DNA of 64,000 nucleotides from Paraburkholderia azotifigens (GCF_007995085.1 NZ_VOQS01000005.1:310001-374000), one strand, 5' to 3'. Counted from the first letter of the stretch, positions 8,332-17,885 are shown. Notes: generated from the sequence alone by a model not told the origin. Translations and numbers: made by a program.

Positions 8332-9594
8332 TCACCGCCCGCGTGCCCATTGCGCGAAGCCCGCGCAGACAACCAGCAACGAGCCCGTCGCGAAGAACAC
8401 GGAGTGCATGCCGAGATGCACGGCAATCTGTCCGCCGATCACAGGGCCGAGCACCTGGCCGCTGAACTGTGCCGATTGCAGATAGCCGAGCATCTGTCCC
8501 GTCCGGCTTTCGTCGACGGCATGCCGCGCGAGCTTCGCGATCGCGGGCAACAGACCGGCGAGCGACATGCCCATCAACGCGCGCAATGCGGCGAGCTGCC
8601 ACCATTGCTCGACGAACGCTTGCGGAATCATCACGAGACCCGTCACGACGAGACAGCCGATGATCACGGTCCAGCCGCCGATCCGGTCCGCGAGCGCACC
8701 GAGCCGCGCCGCCGTGAACATGCTGCCGAAAGCGGAGCACGCCATCACGACGCCGGCGATGCGCGCCAGGTGATCGGGCGCGACGCCCAGGCTGCCGACA
8801 TAGACCGTGATCACCGGCTCAATCGACATATTGGCGAGCAGCACCATCATCGCCGTCGCGAGCAATGCGCCGATCACGGCGTAGCGGGTACGCGGCGCAT
8901 CTTCAGCGGCAGCGGCGCTGACGGCTTTGCGCTTCGTGTCGGTGGCGGGCTCGAAATCTTCCTTGACGACGAAGATCGTCAGCAGCGCGGCGACGGCGAT
9001 CACCGCGCCGCCCGCGAAGAACGTGCCGCGTATGCCGATCCAGCCGGGCAGCAGGCCGCCGATCAGCGGACCGATCAGGTTGCCCGCGAGCGCGCCCGTC
9101 GACAGCAGGCCCAGCGCCCATCCGGCGCGTTCACGCGGCGCCTGCGTACCGACCATGACGGTCGACGCCGATGCATAGCCACCGACGAGGCCGGCCACCA
9201 GGCGCAGCCCAACGAGTTCATAGACGTTATGCGCGACGCCGATCAGCGACATCACCACGGCCATGCCGACAGCGGCGCGAATCAGCATCGGCTTGCGCCC
9301 GTAACGGTCGGCGAGGCGGCCCCACAGCGGCGCCGTGACGGCCGTGCCGAGGAACGTCGCGCCGAACGCGACACCCGACCACTGGATCACATCGGCCTGC
9401 GATGTCACGCCGAGCTGCTTCACATAGAGCGGCAGAAACGGCAGCAGCATGCTGAGGCTGACGAGCGTCGTGAAAGAGCCGAACACGCAGACGAACAGAT
9501 TGCGCATCCAGTAATGCTGATTGCGCTCGGTATAACTGATGATCGGGACATCCCGTGCGTTGCGCAGCGAAACGGAAGTCGTGGGCTGGTTCAT
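8332..9594 (-). CDS. MFS drug-efflux type transporter (DHA1-like)
   Basis: A 420-residue inner-membrane transporter of the major facilitator superfamily with twelve predicted helices. The loop between helices 2 and 3 has the MFS signature GRLADRYGRKPM and the helix-5 drug/proton antiporter motif appears as GALAGNLIGPLIGG. The N-terminus has about 30 cytoplasmic residues. These marks fit a DHA1 multidrug exporter, but no substrate can be inferred. It lies 29 bases downstream of a second MFS gene on the same strand, suggesting a two-transporter operon. Confidence 0.85.
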   Translation of the reverse strand: MNQPTTSVSLRNARDVPIISYTERNQHYWMRNLFVCVFGSFTTLVSLSMLLPFLPLYVKQLGVTSQADVIQWSGVAFGATFLGTAVTAPLWGRLADRYGRKPMLIRAAVGMAVVMSLIGVAHNVYELVGLRLVAGLVGGYASASTVMVGTQAPRERAGWALGLLSTGALAGNLIGPLIGGLLPGWIGIRGTFFAGGAVIAVAALLTIFVVKEDFEPATDTKRKAVSAAAAEDAPRTRYAVIGALLATAMMVLLANMSIEPVITVYVGSLGVAPDHLARIAGVVMACSAFGSMFTAARLGALADRIGGWTVIIGCLVVTGLVMIPQAFVEQWWQLAALRALMGMSLAGLLPAIAKLARHAVDESRTGQMLGYLQSAQFSGQVLGPVIGGQIAVHLGMHSVFFATGSLLVVCAGFAQWARGR

Positions 9595-9623
9595 GCTATC
9601 TATCCTTCAGTGATGCGTTGCTG

Positions 9624-10832
9624 TCAGACGTTCTCGCGATTGCCGCGCAGCGCGGCGAACAGGTCAACGGTCAGCGCGAGTGCCAGCGCCGCCGCGCCGA
9701 TCGTGAACAACATCCCGTAATCGCCGCCGTTGTGCGTGAAGAGGAACGACATGCCGTATGCGCCGCCTGCCTGCAACACGGCGAACGCGGTGGTGGCCGT
9801 GCTCCACGCGCCTTTTTGCGCGGCCGGGTGATGTGCCAGCAGTTCGTTGACGCGACCGAGTGCGAGCGCCACGATGCCCGGTACGGCGGCGCCCATGAGC
9901 ACGCTCGAAGCGATCAGCGACACAGGGTCCGTGCTGATCAGCGGCAACGCGACGGCGGCGATCTGGATCACGAATGCCGCGCGCAACGCAGGTCCAAAGC
10001 CGGCGCGATCAGCGAGATGTCCGCTTACCAGCGGACCTGCAATCGCGCCGAGGCCGAACAGCACCCAGTATTGCGCGCCCGCATCGAGTCCCTTGCCAAG
10101 CCCGCGCGACACGAAATCGACGAGAAACAGCATGTGCGGTACGAGACCGATCGCATTGAGCGCGTACTCCGCATACAGCGCGCGCAGTGTGAAGCCGCTT
10201 CGCGGCGCATGCGTCGCGTGCTGTTTGTGCGACACATGCGCGTCCTGCTTCGGCCAGCCGTTCCATGCGGCGAACGTCAGTAGCAGCGCGATCGCGCCGA
10301 GTCCGAGCCAAGTCTGCGTCACGCCTTCGCGCAGCAGCAGCGGCACGAGCGTGCCCGACGCGACGATGCCAAGGCCGATACCCGCGAAAATCGCGCCGCT
10401 CACGAGGCCGCGGCGCGACGGCGGCACATGGCCGAGCACGGTCGGCGCGGCCAGCACCATCAACGTGCCGCCTGCCAGACCGGACGCGAAGCGCCACACG
10501 AAGAACCACATGAACGACAGCGGGAACGCGCAAGCGGCGAATGCGATTGTCGCGAGCAGCATCATCGTGCGCAGTACCGTTGCTGCGTTGGCGCGCTTCG
10601 CGAGATAGCCGCCCAGCAGCGCACCCGCAAGATAGCCGCCCAGATTCGCCGCGCCGAGATAGGCCGCCGTTGAGGCCGCGAACCAGTGCGCGTCGATGAT
10701 GGCGGGAAGAAGCGGCGTGTACGCGAAGCGCGCGAGGCCGATTCCGACGAGACTCGCGCTCGCACCCGCTATCGTGCCGCGTGTGATGTTGAAGACAGGC
10801 GCTGCCGATACGTCTAAAGCCGTGTGCTGCAT
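9624..10832 (-). CDS. YbfB/YjiJ-family MFS transporter
   Basis: A 402-residue MFS transporter of the YbfB/YjiJ type, recognised by the opening ASLVGIGLARFAYTPLLPAI and the next helix YLGAANLGGYLAGALLG. Twelve helices are expected with a long central loop around residues 190-205. GGAG lies upstream of the ATG at 10832. It leads the pair with the DHA1-like gene behind it. Substrates of this family are mostly unknown. Confidence 0.85.
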   Translation of the reverse strand: MQHTALDVSAAPVFNITRGTIAGASASLVGIGLARFAYTPLLPAIIDAHWFAASTAAYLGAANLGGYLAGALLGGYLAKRANAATVLRTMMLLATIAFAACAFPLSFMWFFVWRFASGLAGGTLMVLAAPTVLGHVPPSRRGLVSGAIFAGIGLGIVASGTLVPLLLREGVTQTWLGLGAIALLLTFAAWNGWPKQDAHVSHKQHATHAPRSGFTLRALYAEYALNAIGLVPHMLFLVDFVSRGLGKGLDAGAQYWVLFGLGAIAGPLVSGHLADRAGFGPALRAAFVIQIAAVALPLISTDPVSLIASSVLMGAAVPGIVALALGRVNELLAHHPAAQKGAWSTATTAFAVLQAGGAYGMSFLFTHNGGDYGMLFTIGAAALALALTVDLFAALRGNRENV

Positions 10833-10942
10833 GGTTGACTCCGTGCTTCCTTCGCTTGCGCTTGCTGCGTTATCCCGGTTAAAGAAGTGATGCGTTGAAA
10901 AATGCGTGCTCCGCGCTGGATCGCTATGAGCTCGAATGGCGA

Positions 10943-11653
10943 TCAGGAGCCGACGTTGCTGCCGCCGTCCACGTGCAGGATCTCGCCTGTCACGAAGCCC
11001 GCCGATTCCAGATACAGCACGGCTTCCGCGATATCCGCGACTTCGCCGAGATGTCCCAGCGGATGAAAACGAGCTAGCGCTTCGTGACGCTCTTGCGGAT
11101 GCAGCGGCGTTTTGATGACGCCCGGCGCGACGGCGTTGACGCGAATGCCGAGCGGCGCGTATTCGATGGCAAGCGATTTCGTCACGGCATTCAGGCCGCC
11201 CTTGGTCAGTGCGGCCATTGCGGCGGGCAGCCCGGCGCGCGGCCGGTCGACGAGGCTCGCCGTGATGTTCACGACATGTCCGCTGCGCTTACGGCTCATT
11301 TCGGTGAGCGCACGCTGCGTGATGTGGAAGAAGCCGTTCACGTTGGTCGACATGACGGCGTCGTAGTCTTCGGGCGTGTAGGCGTCGAACGGCTTGGCGA
11401 TGAAGATGCCGGCGTTGTTGACCAGCGTGTCGATCCGGCCGAAACGTTCGAGCGCGAGCGCGATCACGCGCCGTGCGGTTTCGGCATCGGCGATATTGCC
11501 CTGCACGGTGGCGATATCCGGATCGTCGCTCGCGCGAATCGTGCGGGAGGTCGCGACCACTCGGAAATTGCGGTCGCGGTAGGCCTTCACCAGCCCCGCG
11601 CCGATGCCCTGCGACGCGCCCGTGACGATCGCGACTTTCTGTTCGGCACCCAT
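10943..11653 (-). CDS. Short-chain dehydrogenase/reductase (SDR)
   Basis: A 236-residue classical SDR. The cofactor motif TGASQGIGAG lies at residues 13-22, NNAG at about 79-82 (VNNAGIF) and the C-terminal family marks NAVAPGVIKTP and DGGSNVGS are present. The usual catalytic Tyr of YxxxK is not obvious: the segment reads GLPAAMAALTKGGLNAVTK, so Tyr appears replaced (MAALTK) and the usual Ser is in NITASLVDR. Loss of the catalytic Tyr could mean altered or no oxidoreductase activity. A LysR-type gene lies upstream on the same strand. Confidence 0.82.
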   Translation of the reverse strand: MGAEQKVAIVTGASQGIGAGLVKAYRDRNFRVVATSRTIRASDDPDIATVQGNIADAETARRVIALALERFGRIDTLVNNAGIFIAKPFDAYTPEDYDAVMSTNVNGFFHITQRALTEMSRKRSGHVVNITASLVDRPRAGLPAAMAALTKGGLNAVTKSLAIEYAPLGIRVNAVAPGVIKTPLHPQERHEALARFHPLGHLGEVADIAEAVLYLESAGFVTGEILHVDGGSNVGS

Positions 11654-11770
11654 GAATTGCTCCTTGTACGGTATGGGCCATTCAGACCCGATGTCGATGG
11701 AGCAAGTCTAGATTGAGTCGGTTACAGAGAGAATCCACGCGTTACGGCAGACATTCTTCCGCGTTGCGGT

Positions 11771-12697
11771 TTAATCGCCGTTCGTCGCACGCTGCAACTG
11801 CTTGAATTGCCGGCGCAGGCGCGGCGTGGCGAAATCGACGAAGGCGCGCACTTTCGGCACCGACAGCCGGCCGTGCGGCGTCAGGAGATGAACGGGCAAG
11901 GGCGCGTGCTCGCTGTCGCGCAGGACGATCCGCAGCTGTCCGCCCTTCACCTGCTGCGCGACGTGATAGGAGAACATGCGCGTGACGCCGCGCCCTTCGA
12001 CGGCGGACGCGACGGCGGCGTCGATGCTGTTGACGATCAGGCGCGGCGAGAAGTGGACGACTTGGGGCACGGTCGAGCCTTCCGTCGGCGGAAAGCTCCA
12101 TGAATCGAGGCCGAAGTGCGTCATCGAAATGATCTGATGTTCGGCGAGGTCCGCGGGCTCGCGAATGCGCGGGTGCTTCGACAGATAGCGCGGCGAGGCG
12201 GCCACGACGCGCCGCACTTCGCCGACGGGAATGGCCACGAGCGTCGAATCGGGCAGATGCGCGATGCGCAGCGCGACGTCGATGCCTTCGTCGATGAGAC
12301 TTACGGGCCGGTCGAGCATATGCAGGCGCACGGAGACGGCGGGATACGCGTCGATGAAGTCGTCGAGGATGGCGCGCAGCAGATCCTGTCCGGCGGCGAC
12401 GGGCGCCGTGATGTTCAGCAGGCCGCGCGGCGCGGAACGTTCGCCTGCGACGAGCAGGTCGGCTTCCTCCAGATCGGTCAGGATGCGCCGGCAGGCGGCC
12501 GCATAACGTTCGCCGGCCTCGCTGAGTTTGATGGTGCGCGTGGTGCGATGCAGGAGCGGCGAGCCGACGTGCGCCTCGAGAAACGCAATGGCGCGGCTCA
12601 CCGCGGCTGGCGAACGGCCGAGCCGGCGGCTCGCGCCGGCCAGGCTGCCTTCGTCCAGCGTCGCGACGAACACCTTCATTGCATCTATCCGGTCCAT
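11771..12697 (-). CDS. LysR-family transcriptional regulator
   Basis: A 308-residue LTTR. The N-terminal winged helix-turn-helix (MDRIDAMKVFVATLDEGSLA, then RRLGRSPAAVSRAIAFLE) is followed by the linker helix and a substrate-binding domain with the usual RPVSLIDEGIDVALRIAHL segment. The MDRIDAMK start at 12697 matches the family opening; a GTG four codons upstream is possible. The C-terminus ends PRLRRQFKQLQRATNGD. It probably regulates the SDR gene immediately downstream, since that is the only neighbour in the same direction. Confidence 0.85.
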   Translation of the reverse strand: MDRIDAMKVFVATLDEGSLAGASRRLGRSPAAVSRAIAFLEAHVGSPLLHRTTRTIKLSEAGERYAAACRRILTDLEEADLLVAGERSAPRGLLNITAPVAAGQDLLRAILDDFIDAYPAVSVRLHMLDRPVSLIDEGIDVALRIAHLPDSTLVAIPVGEVRRVVAASPRYLSKHPRIREPADLAEHQIISMTHFGLDSWSFPPTEGSTVPQVVHFSPRLIVNSIDAAVASAVEGRGVTRMFSYHVAQQVKGGQLRIVLRDSEHAPLPVHLLTPHGRLSVPKVRAFVDFATPRLRRQFKQLQRATNGD

Positions 12698-12787
12698 GAT
12701 GCTCTTCACTCAGAGATCGTCGGCGGGGCGACGTTGCCCGGAAGTGTACAGCGGCGCGTGCATTCGGGACGCGCGAGGACGCGTGCG

Positions 12788-13609
12788 TCAGGGGTGCGAG
12801 GCGACGAGCCAGCGGCGCAGATCGACGGCGTCCTGGAAGTGCGCCTGCGCATCGGGATCGCCGAGCAGCACGATCAGCACGGGATGGCCGCGCACGCTCG
12901 TCACGATGATCAGGCAATGGCCCGCTTCGTTGGTGAAGCCGGTTTTCTGCAGGCCGACATGCCACGACGCACGATGCACGAGCGGGTCCGTGTTCCGGTA
13001 CATCAACGGGCCGTCGCCGCCCAGCACGAGCTTTTCGTGCGCCGTCGAATAGCGGCGAATCACAGGGTAACGATAGGCCGCGCGCACGAGCCGCGTGAGA
13101 TCGCGTGCGGTCGACACGTTATGCGGCGACAGTCCCGTGGGATCGACGAAGTGGCTGCGCGACATATGCAATCGCTTCGCCGTGCGGTTCATCGCGCGCA
13201 CGAAGCCCGGACGTCCGCCCGGATAATCGCGGCTCAAAGCGAACGCGGCGCGGTTTTCGGACGACATCAGCGCGATATGCAGCAACGTGCTGCGCAGAAG
13301 CAGCGAGCGGACAGGCAGCCGCGAGCGCGACCACTTCAGCCGGTCGACATCGTCATCCGTGACGCGCAGCGGCTTGATGAGCGAGCGCCTGGAATCGAGC
13401 ACGACCATCGCCGTCAGCAGCTTCGTCAATGACGCGATGGGACGGCGTTCGTCGGCGTGTTTCGAATAGAGCGTGCGGCCCGTCGTCATATCGACGACGA
13501 TCGCGGCGTGCGCCTGCACGGCGGGTCTGAAGAGGCGTTTGGCATGTGCGATCGCGGGCACGAGGCTCGCGATCAGGAGGAACGTGAGGAAGAGATGGAG
13601 TTTCAGCAC
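12788..13609 (-). CDS. Serine-type D-Ala-D-Ala endopeptidase/carboxypeptidase, PBP7-like (S11)
   Basis: A 273-residue low-molecular-mass penicillin-binding protein of peptidase family S11, acting on peptidoglycan peptide bridges in the periplasm. A signal peptide covers the first 23 or so residues (FLLIASLVPAIAHA). All three active-site motifs are present: SLTK at 60-63, SEN at 116-118 and KTG at 221-223. The length is close to PbpG (PBP7) and the C-terminal membrane anchor of DacA-type enzymes is absent. The upstream M23 endopeptidase gene, 58 or more bases away on the same strand, gives a small cell-wall remodelling pair. Confidence 0.88.
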   Translation of the reverse strand: MLKLHLFLTFLLIASLVPAIAHAKRLFRPAVQAHAAIVVDMTTGRTLYSKHADERRPIASLTKLLTAMVVLDSRRSLIKPLRVTDDDVDRLKWSRSRLPVRSLLLRSTLLHIALMSSENRAAFALSRDYPGGRPGFVRAMNRTAKRLHMSRSHFVDPTGLSPHNVSTARDLTRLVRAAYRYPVIRRYSTAHEKLVLGGDGPLMYRNTDPLVHRASWHVGLQKTGFTNEAGHCLIIVTSVRGHPVLIVLLGDPDAQAHFQDAVDLRRWLVASHP

Positions 13610-13667
13610 GTTGATTCAGGGTGATGCGGATATGTCACGGTGTGCTCCATATGGATGAACCCGATGA

Positions 13668-14678
13668 TCAAAGCAGGGCGGCGAGACGGTCGGCTTCCTT
13701 GGCGAATTGCGCGCGCTCGCCGGCATCGAGCGGATTCTTTCCGGGCAGCGCGACGGTCAGCGGATCTTCGGGCACTGAATCGACATGCACTTCGTAGTGC
13801 AAATGCGGGCCCGTCGCCCAACCTGTCGATCCGACATAGCCGATCACCTGGCCTCGCTTTACCTGTGCGCCGCGATGCAGTCCCTTCGCGAAGCGCGACA
13901 GATGCGCGAACACGGTCTGATAGGGCGGCGGATTGCGCAGCACGATCACTTTGCCGTAACCCGTCTGCGTGCCGATGAATGCGACCGTGCCGCGCGCCGT
14001 CGCATGAACGGGCGTGCCCGCCGGCGCGGCGAGATCGACGCCGTCGTGGCTTTGCCAGCGATGCGTGACGGGATCGAGGCGGCGCAGGGCAAATTCCGAC
14101 GACACGCGCTCATACGCGAGCGGATAGCGCGTGAATGCGGGCGTCGTGCTCGCCCCGTCCTTCGTGTAATAGAACGGCTTGCCGTCGAGGTTGCGGTACA
14201 GAAACAGATCGTGCGACGTCGATCCCGTTGCGATGCGCACCGCGAGCGGCTTCTGCGGCGATGCGTTGCCTGCTTCGGGCGGATCGACGACAAGGCTGAT
14301 CGTGTTGCCCGGCTTGAGGTCGCGGCGGAAATCGATCTCGCCGGAGAACGCGTGCGCGAGCAACGCAGCCGTGCGGCTGTCGAGTCCGAGCCGCTGCGCC
14401 GCTTCCGCGAAGCTGCTTTTGATGGTCGCCGATTTGACGACGGGTTGCGGCGCAGTTTCGGGCACGGGTGGCGATGAAGCGGGTTGCGCGGCGCGCGCGG
14501 TGTCGGCGGCCTCGCGGTTCAGCGACGCGGATGGCGCGGTGGCGGCGTCATCCTGATCGGCCGAATGCCGTGCGTGATGCGGCGAGAAGATCAGCGCTGC
14601 ACAAACCGAACTGAGTGCGCACACGAGAATGACTTTGCCACTGCGCGCCGACGGCACGACGAATGCGGGAAGGGGCAT
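13668..14678 (-). CDS. M23-family murein endopeptidase (LytM domain)
   Basis: A membrane-anchored periplasmic peptidase. One N-terminal helix (VILVCALSSVCAALIF) is followed by a Ser/Ala/Pro-rich linker, an OapA/LysM-like region with DSRTAALLAHAFSGEIDF, and the C-terminal LytM domain. Zinc ligands are intact: HDGVD (H and D) and HLHYE. The MPLPAFVV start at 14678 gives 336 residues; a GTG at 14720 would add 14. The product resembles MepM/YebA-type cross-link hydrolases. It precedes the PBP7-like gene in the same direction. Confidence 0.87.
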   Translation of the reverse strand: MPLPAFVVPSARSGKVILVCALSSVCAALIFSPHHARHSADQDDAATAPSASLNREAADTARAAQPASSPPVPETAPQPVVKSATIKSSFAEAAQRLGLDSRTAALLAHAFSGEIDFRRDLKPGNTISLVVDPPEAGNASPQKPLAVRIATGSTSHDLFLYRNLDGKPFYYTKDGASTTPAFTRYPLAYERVSSEFALRRLDPVTHRWQSHDGVDLAAPAGTPVHATARGTVAFIGTQTGYGKVIVLRNPPPYQTVFAHLSRFAKGLHRGAQVKRGQVIGYVGSTGWATGPHLHYEVHVDSVPEDPLTVALPGKNPLDAGERAQFAKEADRLAALL

Positions 14679-15011
14679 GATCGAAAAGCGAAACGACGGG
14701 TACTGCGATGGCGGTTGCACGAAACGGGGACTTCGTGCGCGGACTGACAGACGCGTGGCGTCCAGATGAGGAAGTGAAGCGAGGTACTGCCGCTACTCGA
14801 GTTGCAAGCAGAGCGCGGTAAAAATGACGGCAAACCTGGGGAGCGTATCGAACGGCATGTAGAAAATGCGGCGAGGCTGCTGCCGTGCAGTGAAAGGCGA
14901 CGGAGCGCACACGTTAGCCGGTAACACTTAAATGAAGCTTAAAAGCGGGCTATGACGTGAGCGCCGCGTCGCGGCTTCGTGCCTGATCAGCGTCGTCGGC
15001 ATGGACGCAGA

Positions 15012-15464
15012 TTACGTGCTTCCATCCGGTTGCATCGGCCACAGGAACATCGTTCGCGCATGTCCCGACGACGTGACGTCGACCACGTGCTGTTGCGTCT
15101 TGCCTTCATAGCTCGCACTGACCTTGTAGCGTCCATTCGGCAGCGACGCGAGCATGAACGGACCGTGCGCGGTCGCATTCAATAGCGTGGTGCCGTGCAT
15201 GTCGGTGATGTGGACGGGAACGTCCGCGAGGTACTCATTGCCCTGATTCGATTTGCCCGCGAACTCGAGCACGAGCGGATACTCGTGCATGACGTCCTTG
15301 AGCGCGGCCGATTGATCGCTGCCGACGCCGCCCGACAGATACGTCACCACGCCTTGCTGATGAAGCGGCGGCAAATCCGCGGTCGCGGCGAACGCAACAT
15401 TGACTGCCGATTGCGTAAGCACGAGTGCGGCGGCAACGAGACCTGCTCTGCTGAATCTGTTCAT
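15012..15464 (-). CDS. Secreted protein with carboxypeptidase-regulatory-like fold
   Basis: A 150-residue exported protein. The signal peptide is clear (LVAAALVLTQSAVNVAFA, cleavage near residue 27). The mature part looks like a small beta-sandwich: VHITDMHGTTLLNATAHGP and LPNGRYKVSASYEGKTQQ match carboxypeptidase regulatory-like domains that form seven-strand sandwiches. The start at 15464 is preceded by GGAGAT. No enzyme domain is present; it is probably a periplasmic structural or binding protein. Neighbours are not obviously related. Confidence 0.7.
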   Translation of the reverse strand: MNRFSRAGLVAAALVLTQSAVNVAFAATADLPPLHQQGVVTYLSGGVGSDQSAALKDVMHEYPLVLEFAGKSNQGNEYLADVPVHITDMHGTTLLNATAHGPFMLASLPNGRYKVSASYEGKTQQHVVDVTSSGHARTMFLWPMQPDGST

Positions 15465-15599
15465 GACGATCTCCATCGTGAAGGTGAAAGCCGTTCATTC
15501 GCGCAGGCTTGTGAACGGTCGACTTCATGTTGGCAATCTAGGCAGAGCGGATTAAACGGTGCTTAAAGCACAGCACGTTGCCGTTCAGTCAGAAAAATC

Positions 15600-15936
15600 A
15601 GCCCAGCAGTTCCGAGATCTCGATGAGGTTCAGATCGGGAACTCGCACATACACCAAGCGGATCTTCTGCGTTGCGCACGACAAGATCGTGCGCAACGCG
15701 GCGAAGCGGGCTTCAGTCCGCGACTCGCGCAGCCTGCCCCGCAGGTGTCGTCGGTGATCAATGTGGTGGCGGCGGGCCTGGGCGTATACATCGTGCCCGC
15801 CGCGATTGCGCAGGTGCAGGTGAAGGGCGTGCGTTACGTCGATGTGCAGGGCGCGAAGATGCGGGCGCGTCTCGCGTTGGGCTGGCGCGAAGGGGATGCG
15901 TCCGCGGCGCTCGGCAATCTGGTCGGTTTGCTATGA
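15600..15936 (+). pseudogene. C-terminal remnant of a LysR-type regulator
   Basis: The end of this stretch reads QVSSVINVVAAGLGVYIVPA and then RARLALGWREGD, the usual last third of an LTTR effector domain. Before it, two frames are needed: DKIVRNAAKR in one frame joins GFSPRLAQPAPQ in the next across a short G run near 15705, as if one G were lost. No DNA-binding domain is present. It is a decayed fragment, not a gene. Confidence 0.65.
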
Positions 15937-15940
15937 GGGG

Positions 15941-16078
15941 CTAGTCGTTGGCGTCGAGCAGCCGCATGCGGCGCTCGAGTTCGACCATATCGACGGCCTC
16001 GGCGAGATAAGCGTCGCGGCGGCTGTGTTCGGCGCAGTCCAACAGATCGCGCAGCGCGAGAAAGAAGTATGCGAACAT
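15941..16078 (-). CDS. DUF3563 small protein, 45 aa
   Basis: A 45-residue protein of the DUF3563 type common in Burkholderia. The family pattern is visible: an aromatic N-terminus (MFAYFFLALRDLLD) and the core AYLAEAVDMVELERRMRLLD. AGGAG is correctly placed before the ATG at 16078. It has no known role; related genes are often near stress or envelope genes. The stop lies four bases from the LysR remnant on the other strand. Confidence 0.75.
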   Translation of the reverse strand: MFAYFFLALRDLLDCAEHSRRDAYLAEAVDMVELERRMRLLDAND

Positions 16079-16351
16079 GGCGTGCTCCTGATGCCTGGTG
16101 TAGGCGCACACACTTGCATCGACTATGCCATCGCGAGAATGCCTTGTCGCACGGAGCTGGAGGGCGCCTTGGCGATGCAGGCGAACGCGAAAGTGTTCGA
16201 CGCCGGCCAACGCTCGTGACACGACAGTTTGCTTGCGCCATGCTTCCATACGGATACCGTTGTCGCAACGGCATCGGCGCACGCGTTTTTCAATGGCCTC
16301 GTGGGCTGGGCTCATTGGGCTTGATCGTCTCTTGTTTGCAGGAGCGAACGG

Positions 16352-17560
16352 ATGCAAAGCGACTCCCGCGTCAGCACGCTTCGACAGATACCCGGCAGCG
16401 TCTGGGTTTTGGGTTGCGTGAGCCTGTTGATGGACATCTCGTCGGAGATCATTCACAGCCTGCTGCCGATGTTCATGATGGCGAGCCTCGGCGCGAGCGC
16501 GGCGACGATCGGTCTGATCGAGGGCATTGCCGAGGCGACGGCGCCTGTCGTCAAGATCTTTTCGGGCGCACTCAGCGATTACCTCGGCAATCGCAAATGG
16601 GTCGCCGTCGCGGGCTATGGACTTGGCGCGCTGAGCAAGCCGCTATTTGCGCTCGCGCCGACGATCGGCCTTGTCGTGACGGCTCGCGTGATGGACCGGG
16701 TCGGCAAAGGTATTCGCGGTGCGCCGCGCGATGCGCTCGTCGCCGATGTCACGCCGCCGCATCTGCGCGGCGCCGCGTTCGGATTGCGGCAGGCGCTCGA
16801 TACCGTCGGCGCTTTTCTCGGCCCGTTGCTCGCAGTCGCGATCATGCTGGTCTGGTCGGACAACTTCCGGCTCGCGTTCTGGCTCGCCGTCATTCCCGGT
16901 GTGCTGGCCGTCGCGCTGTTGACCGTCGGCATCGACGAGCCTGCGCGGCAGCCGGGCGCAAAGCGTATCAATCCGATCCGGCGCGAGAACATCCGTCAAC
17001 TCGGTGCGGCCTTCTGGTGGGTCGTCGCGGTCGGCGCCGTGTTCGCGCTCGCGCGTTTCAGCGAAGCGTTTCTCGTGCTGCGCGCGATGGGCAGCGGCGT
17101 GCCCGTGGCGCTGGTGCCGCTCGTGATGGTCGCGATGAACGTCGTGTATGCGCTATCGGCGTATCCGCTCGGCAAGCTCGCCGATTCGATGAGGCATATC
17201 AGGCTGCTGATCGCGGGTCTCGTGATTCTCGGCGTCTCCGACGTCGTGCTCGCACATGCTGTTCACTGGAGCGTTCTGCTCGTGGGCGTCGCGTTGTGGG
17301 GTCTGCATATGGGCATGACGCAAGGTCTGCTCGCGACGATGGTGTCGCATAGCGCGCCCGCGCATTTGCGCGGCACGGCATTCGGCATCTTTAATCTGTT
17401 GAGCGGACTGGTGACGCTGGTGTCGAGCGTGATCGCCGGCGCGCTGTGGGACACGGTCGGCGCAGCGGCGACGTTTTATGCGGGCGCTGCCTTTTGCGCG
17501 ATGACAATCGCGCTGCTCGTCGTGAGTCCTGCGCGACGGTCTGAAGGTTTTCTGCGCTGA
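16352..17560 (+). CDS. MFS transporter
   Basis: A 402-residue twelve-helix transporter. Recognisable elements are the short conserved opening SLLMDISSEIIHSLLPMF, the helix 2-3 loop FSGALSDYLGNRK and the strongly conserved DRVGKGIRGAPRDALVAD after helix 4. That RGAPRDAL motif marks a subgroup of MFS proteins often annotated as YfcJ- or TetA-like exporters without a proven substrate. AGGAG precedes the start. It is a single transcription unit with the DUF3563 gene diverging from it. Confidence 0.85.
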   Translation: MQSDSRVSTLRQIPGSVWVLGCVSLLMDISSEIIHSLLPMFMMASLGASAATIGLIEGIAEATAPVVKIFSGALSDYLGNRKWVAVAGYGLGALSKPLFALAPTIGLVVTARVMDRVGKGIRGAPRDALVADVTPPHLRGAAFGLRQALDTVGAFLGPLLAVAIMLVWSDNFRLAFWLAVIPGVLAVALLTVGIDEPARQPGAKRINPIRRENIRQLGAAFWWVVAVGAVFALARFSEAFLVLRAMGSGVPVALVPLVMVAMNVVYALSAYPLGKLADSMRHIRLLIAGLVILGVSDVVLAHAVHWSVLLVGVALWGLHMGMTQGLLATMVSHSAPAHLRGTAFGIFNLLSGLVTLVSSVIAGALWDTVGAAATFYAGAAFCAMTIALLVVSPARRSEGFLR

Positions 17561-17650
17561 AAGATTTGCGCATGTCACGTCAAAAGAGATGTCAGCCAAA
17601 GTTATTACCACGTCAGAAATAAGCACGGCGCTATCGATTTTTGCTTTCGA

Positions 17651-17678
17651 CGAGTAATCAACATTACGTAATTACTCG
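17651..17678. promoter_or_regulatory. Nested palindromes in the flagellin upstream region
   Basis: In the AT-rich 433-base gap before the flagellin, CGAGTAAT (17651-17658) and ATTACTCG (17671-17678) form a perfect inverted repeat. Inside it ATTACGTAAT (17663-17672) is itself a perfect palindrome. This is a plausible operator; the binding protein is unknown. It lies 91 bases after the MFS stop and could instead concern that gene's end, but it is too AT rich to be a usual terminator. Confidence 0.4.
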
Positions 17679-17858
17679 TAACATGAATATTTCGGGTATT
17701 GCAAATGTAATACCGTGATGATGAAATGGAAGAAATCGAATTGGTCCGTTAAATAGCTATAAAAATCAATGTTATATAAACAAAGTATCATGCTTTATAA
17801 CAGGTGTGACATGGGTTCTCAATGCGTGTCTTGAAGGTGCGTATTGCAAATGGAAACC

Positions 17859-17885
17859 TAAAGCAATATTTGGAGACGTCGTAAA
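17859..17885 (+). promoter_or_regulatory. Candidate sigma-28 (FliA) promoter of the flagellin gene
   Basis: TAAAGCAA at 17859-17866, an 11-base spacer and GTCGTAAA at 17878-17885. Each half matches five of eight bases of the FliA consensus (TAAAGTTT-N11-GCCGATAA) and the spacer is exact. It would give a leader of about 100 bases. The match is moderate. Confidence 0.45.

Noticed and set aside
8248..9720. Open frame of 490 codons on the plus strand
   Set aside because: It is antisense to the DHA1-type transporter, which has convincing membrane helices and MFS motifs.
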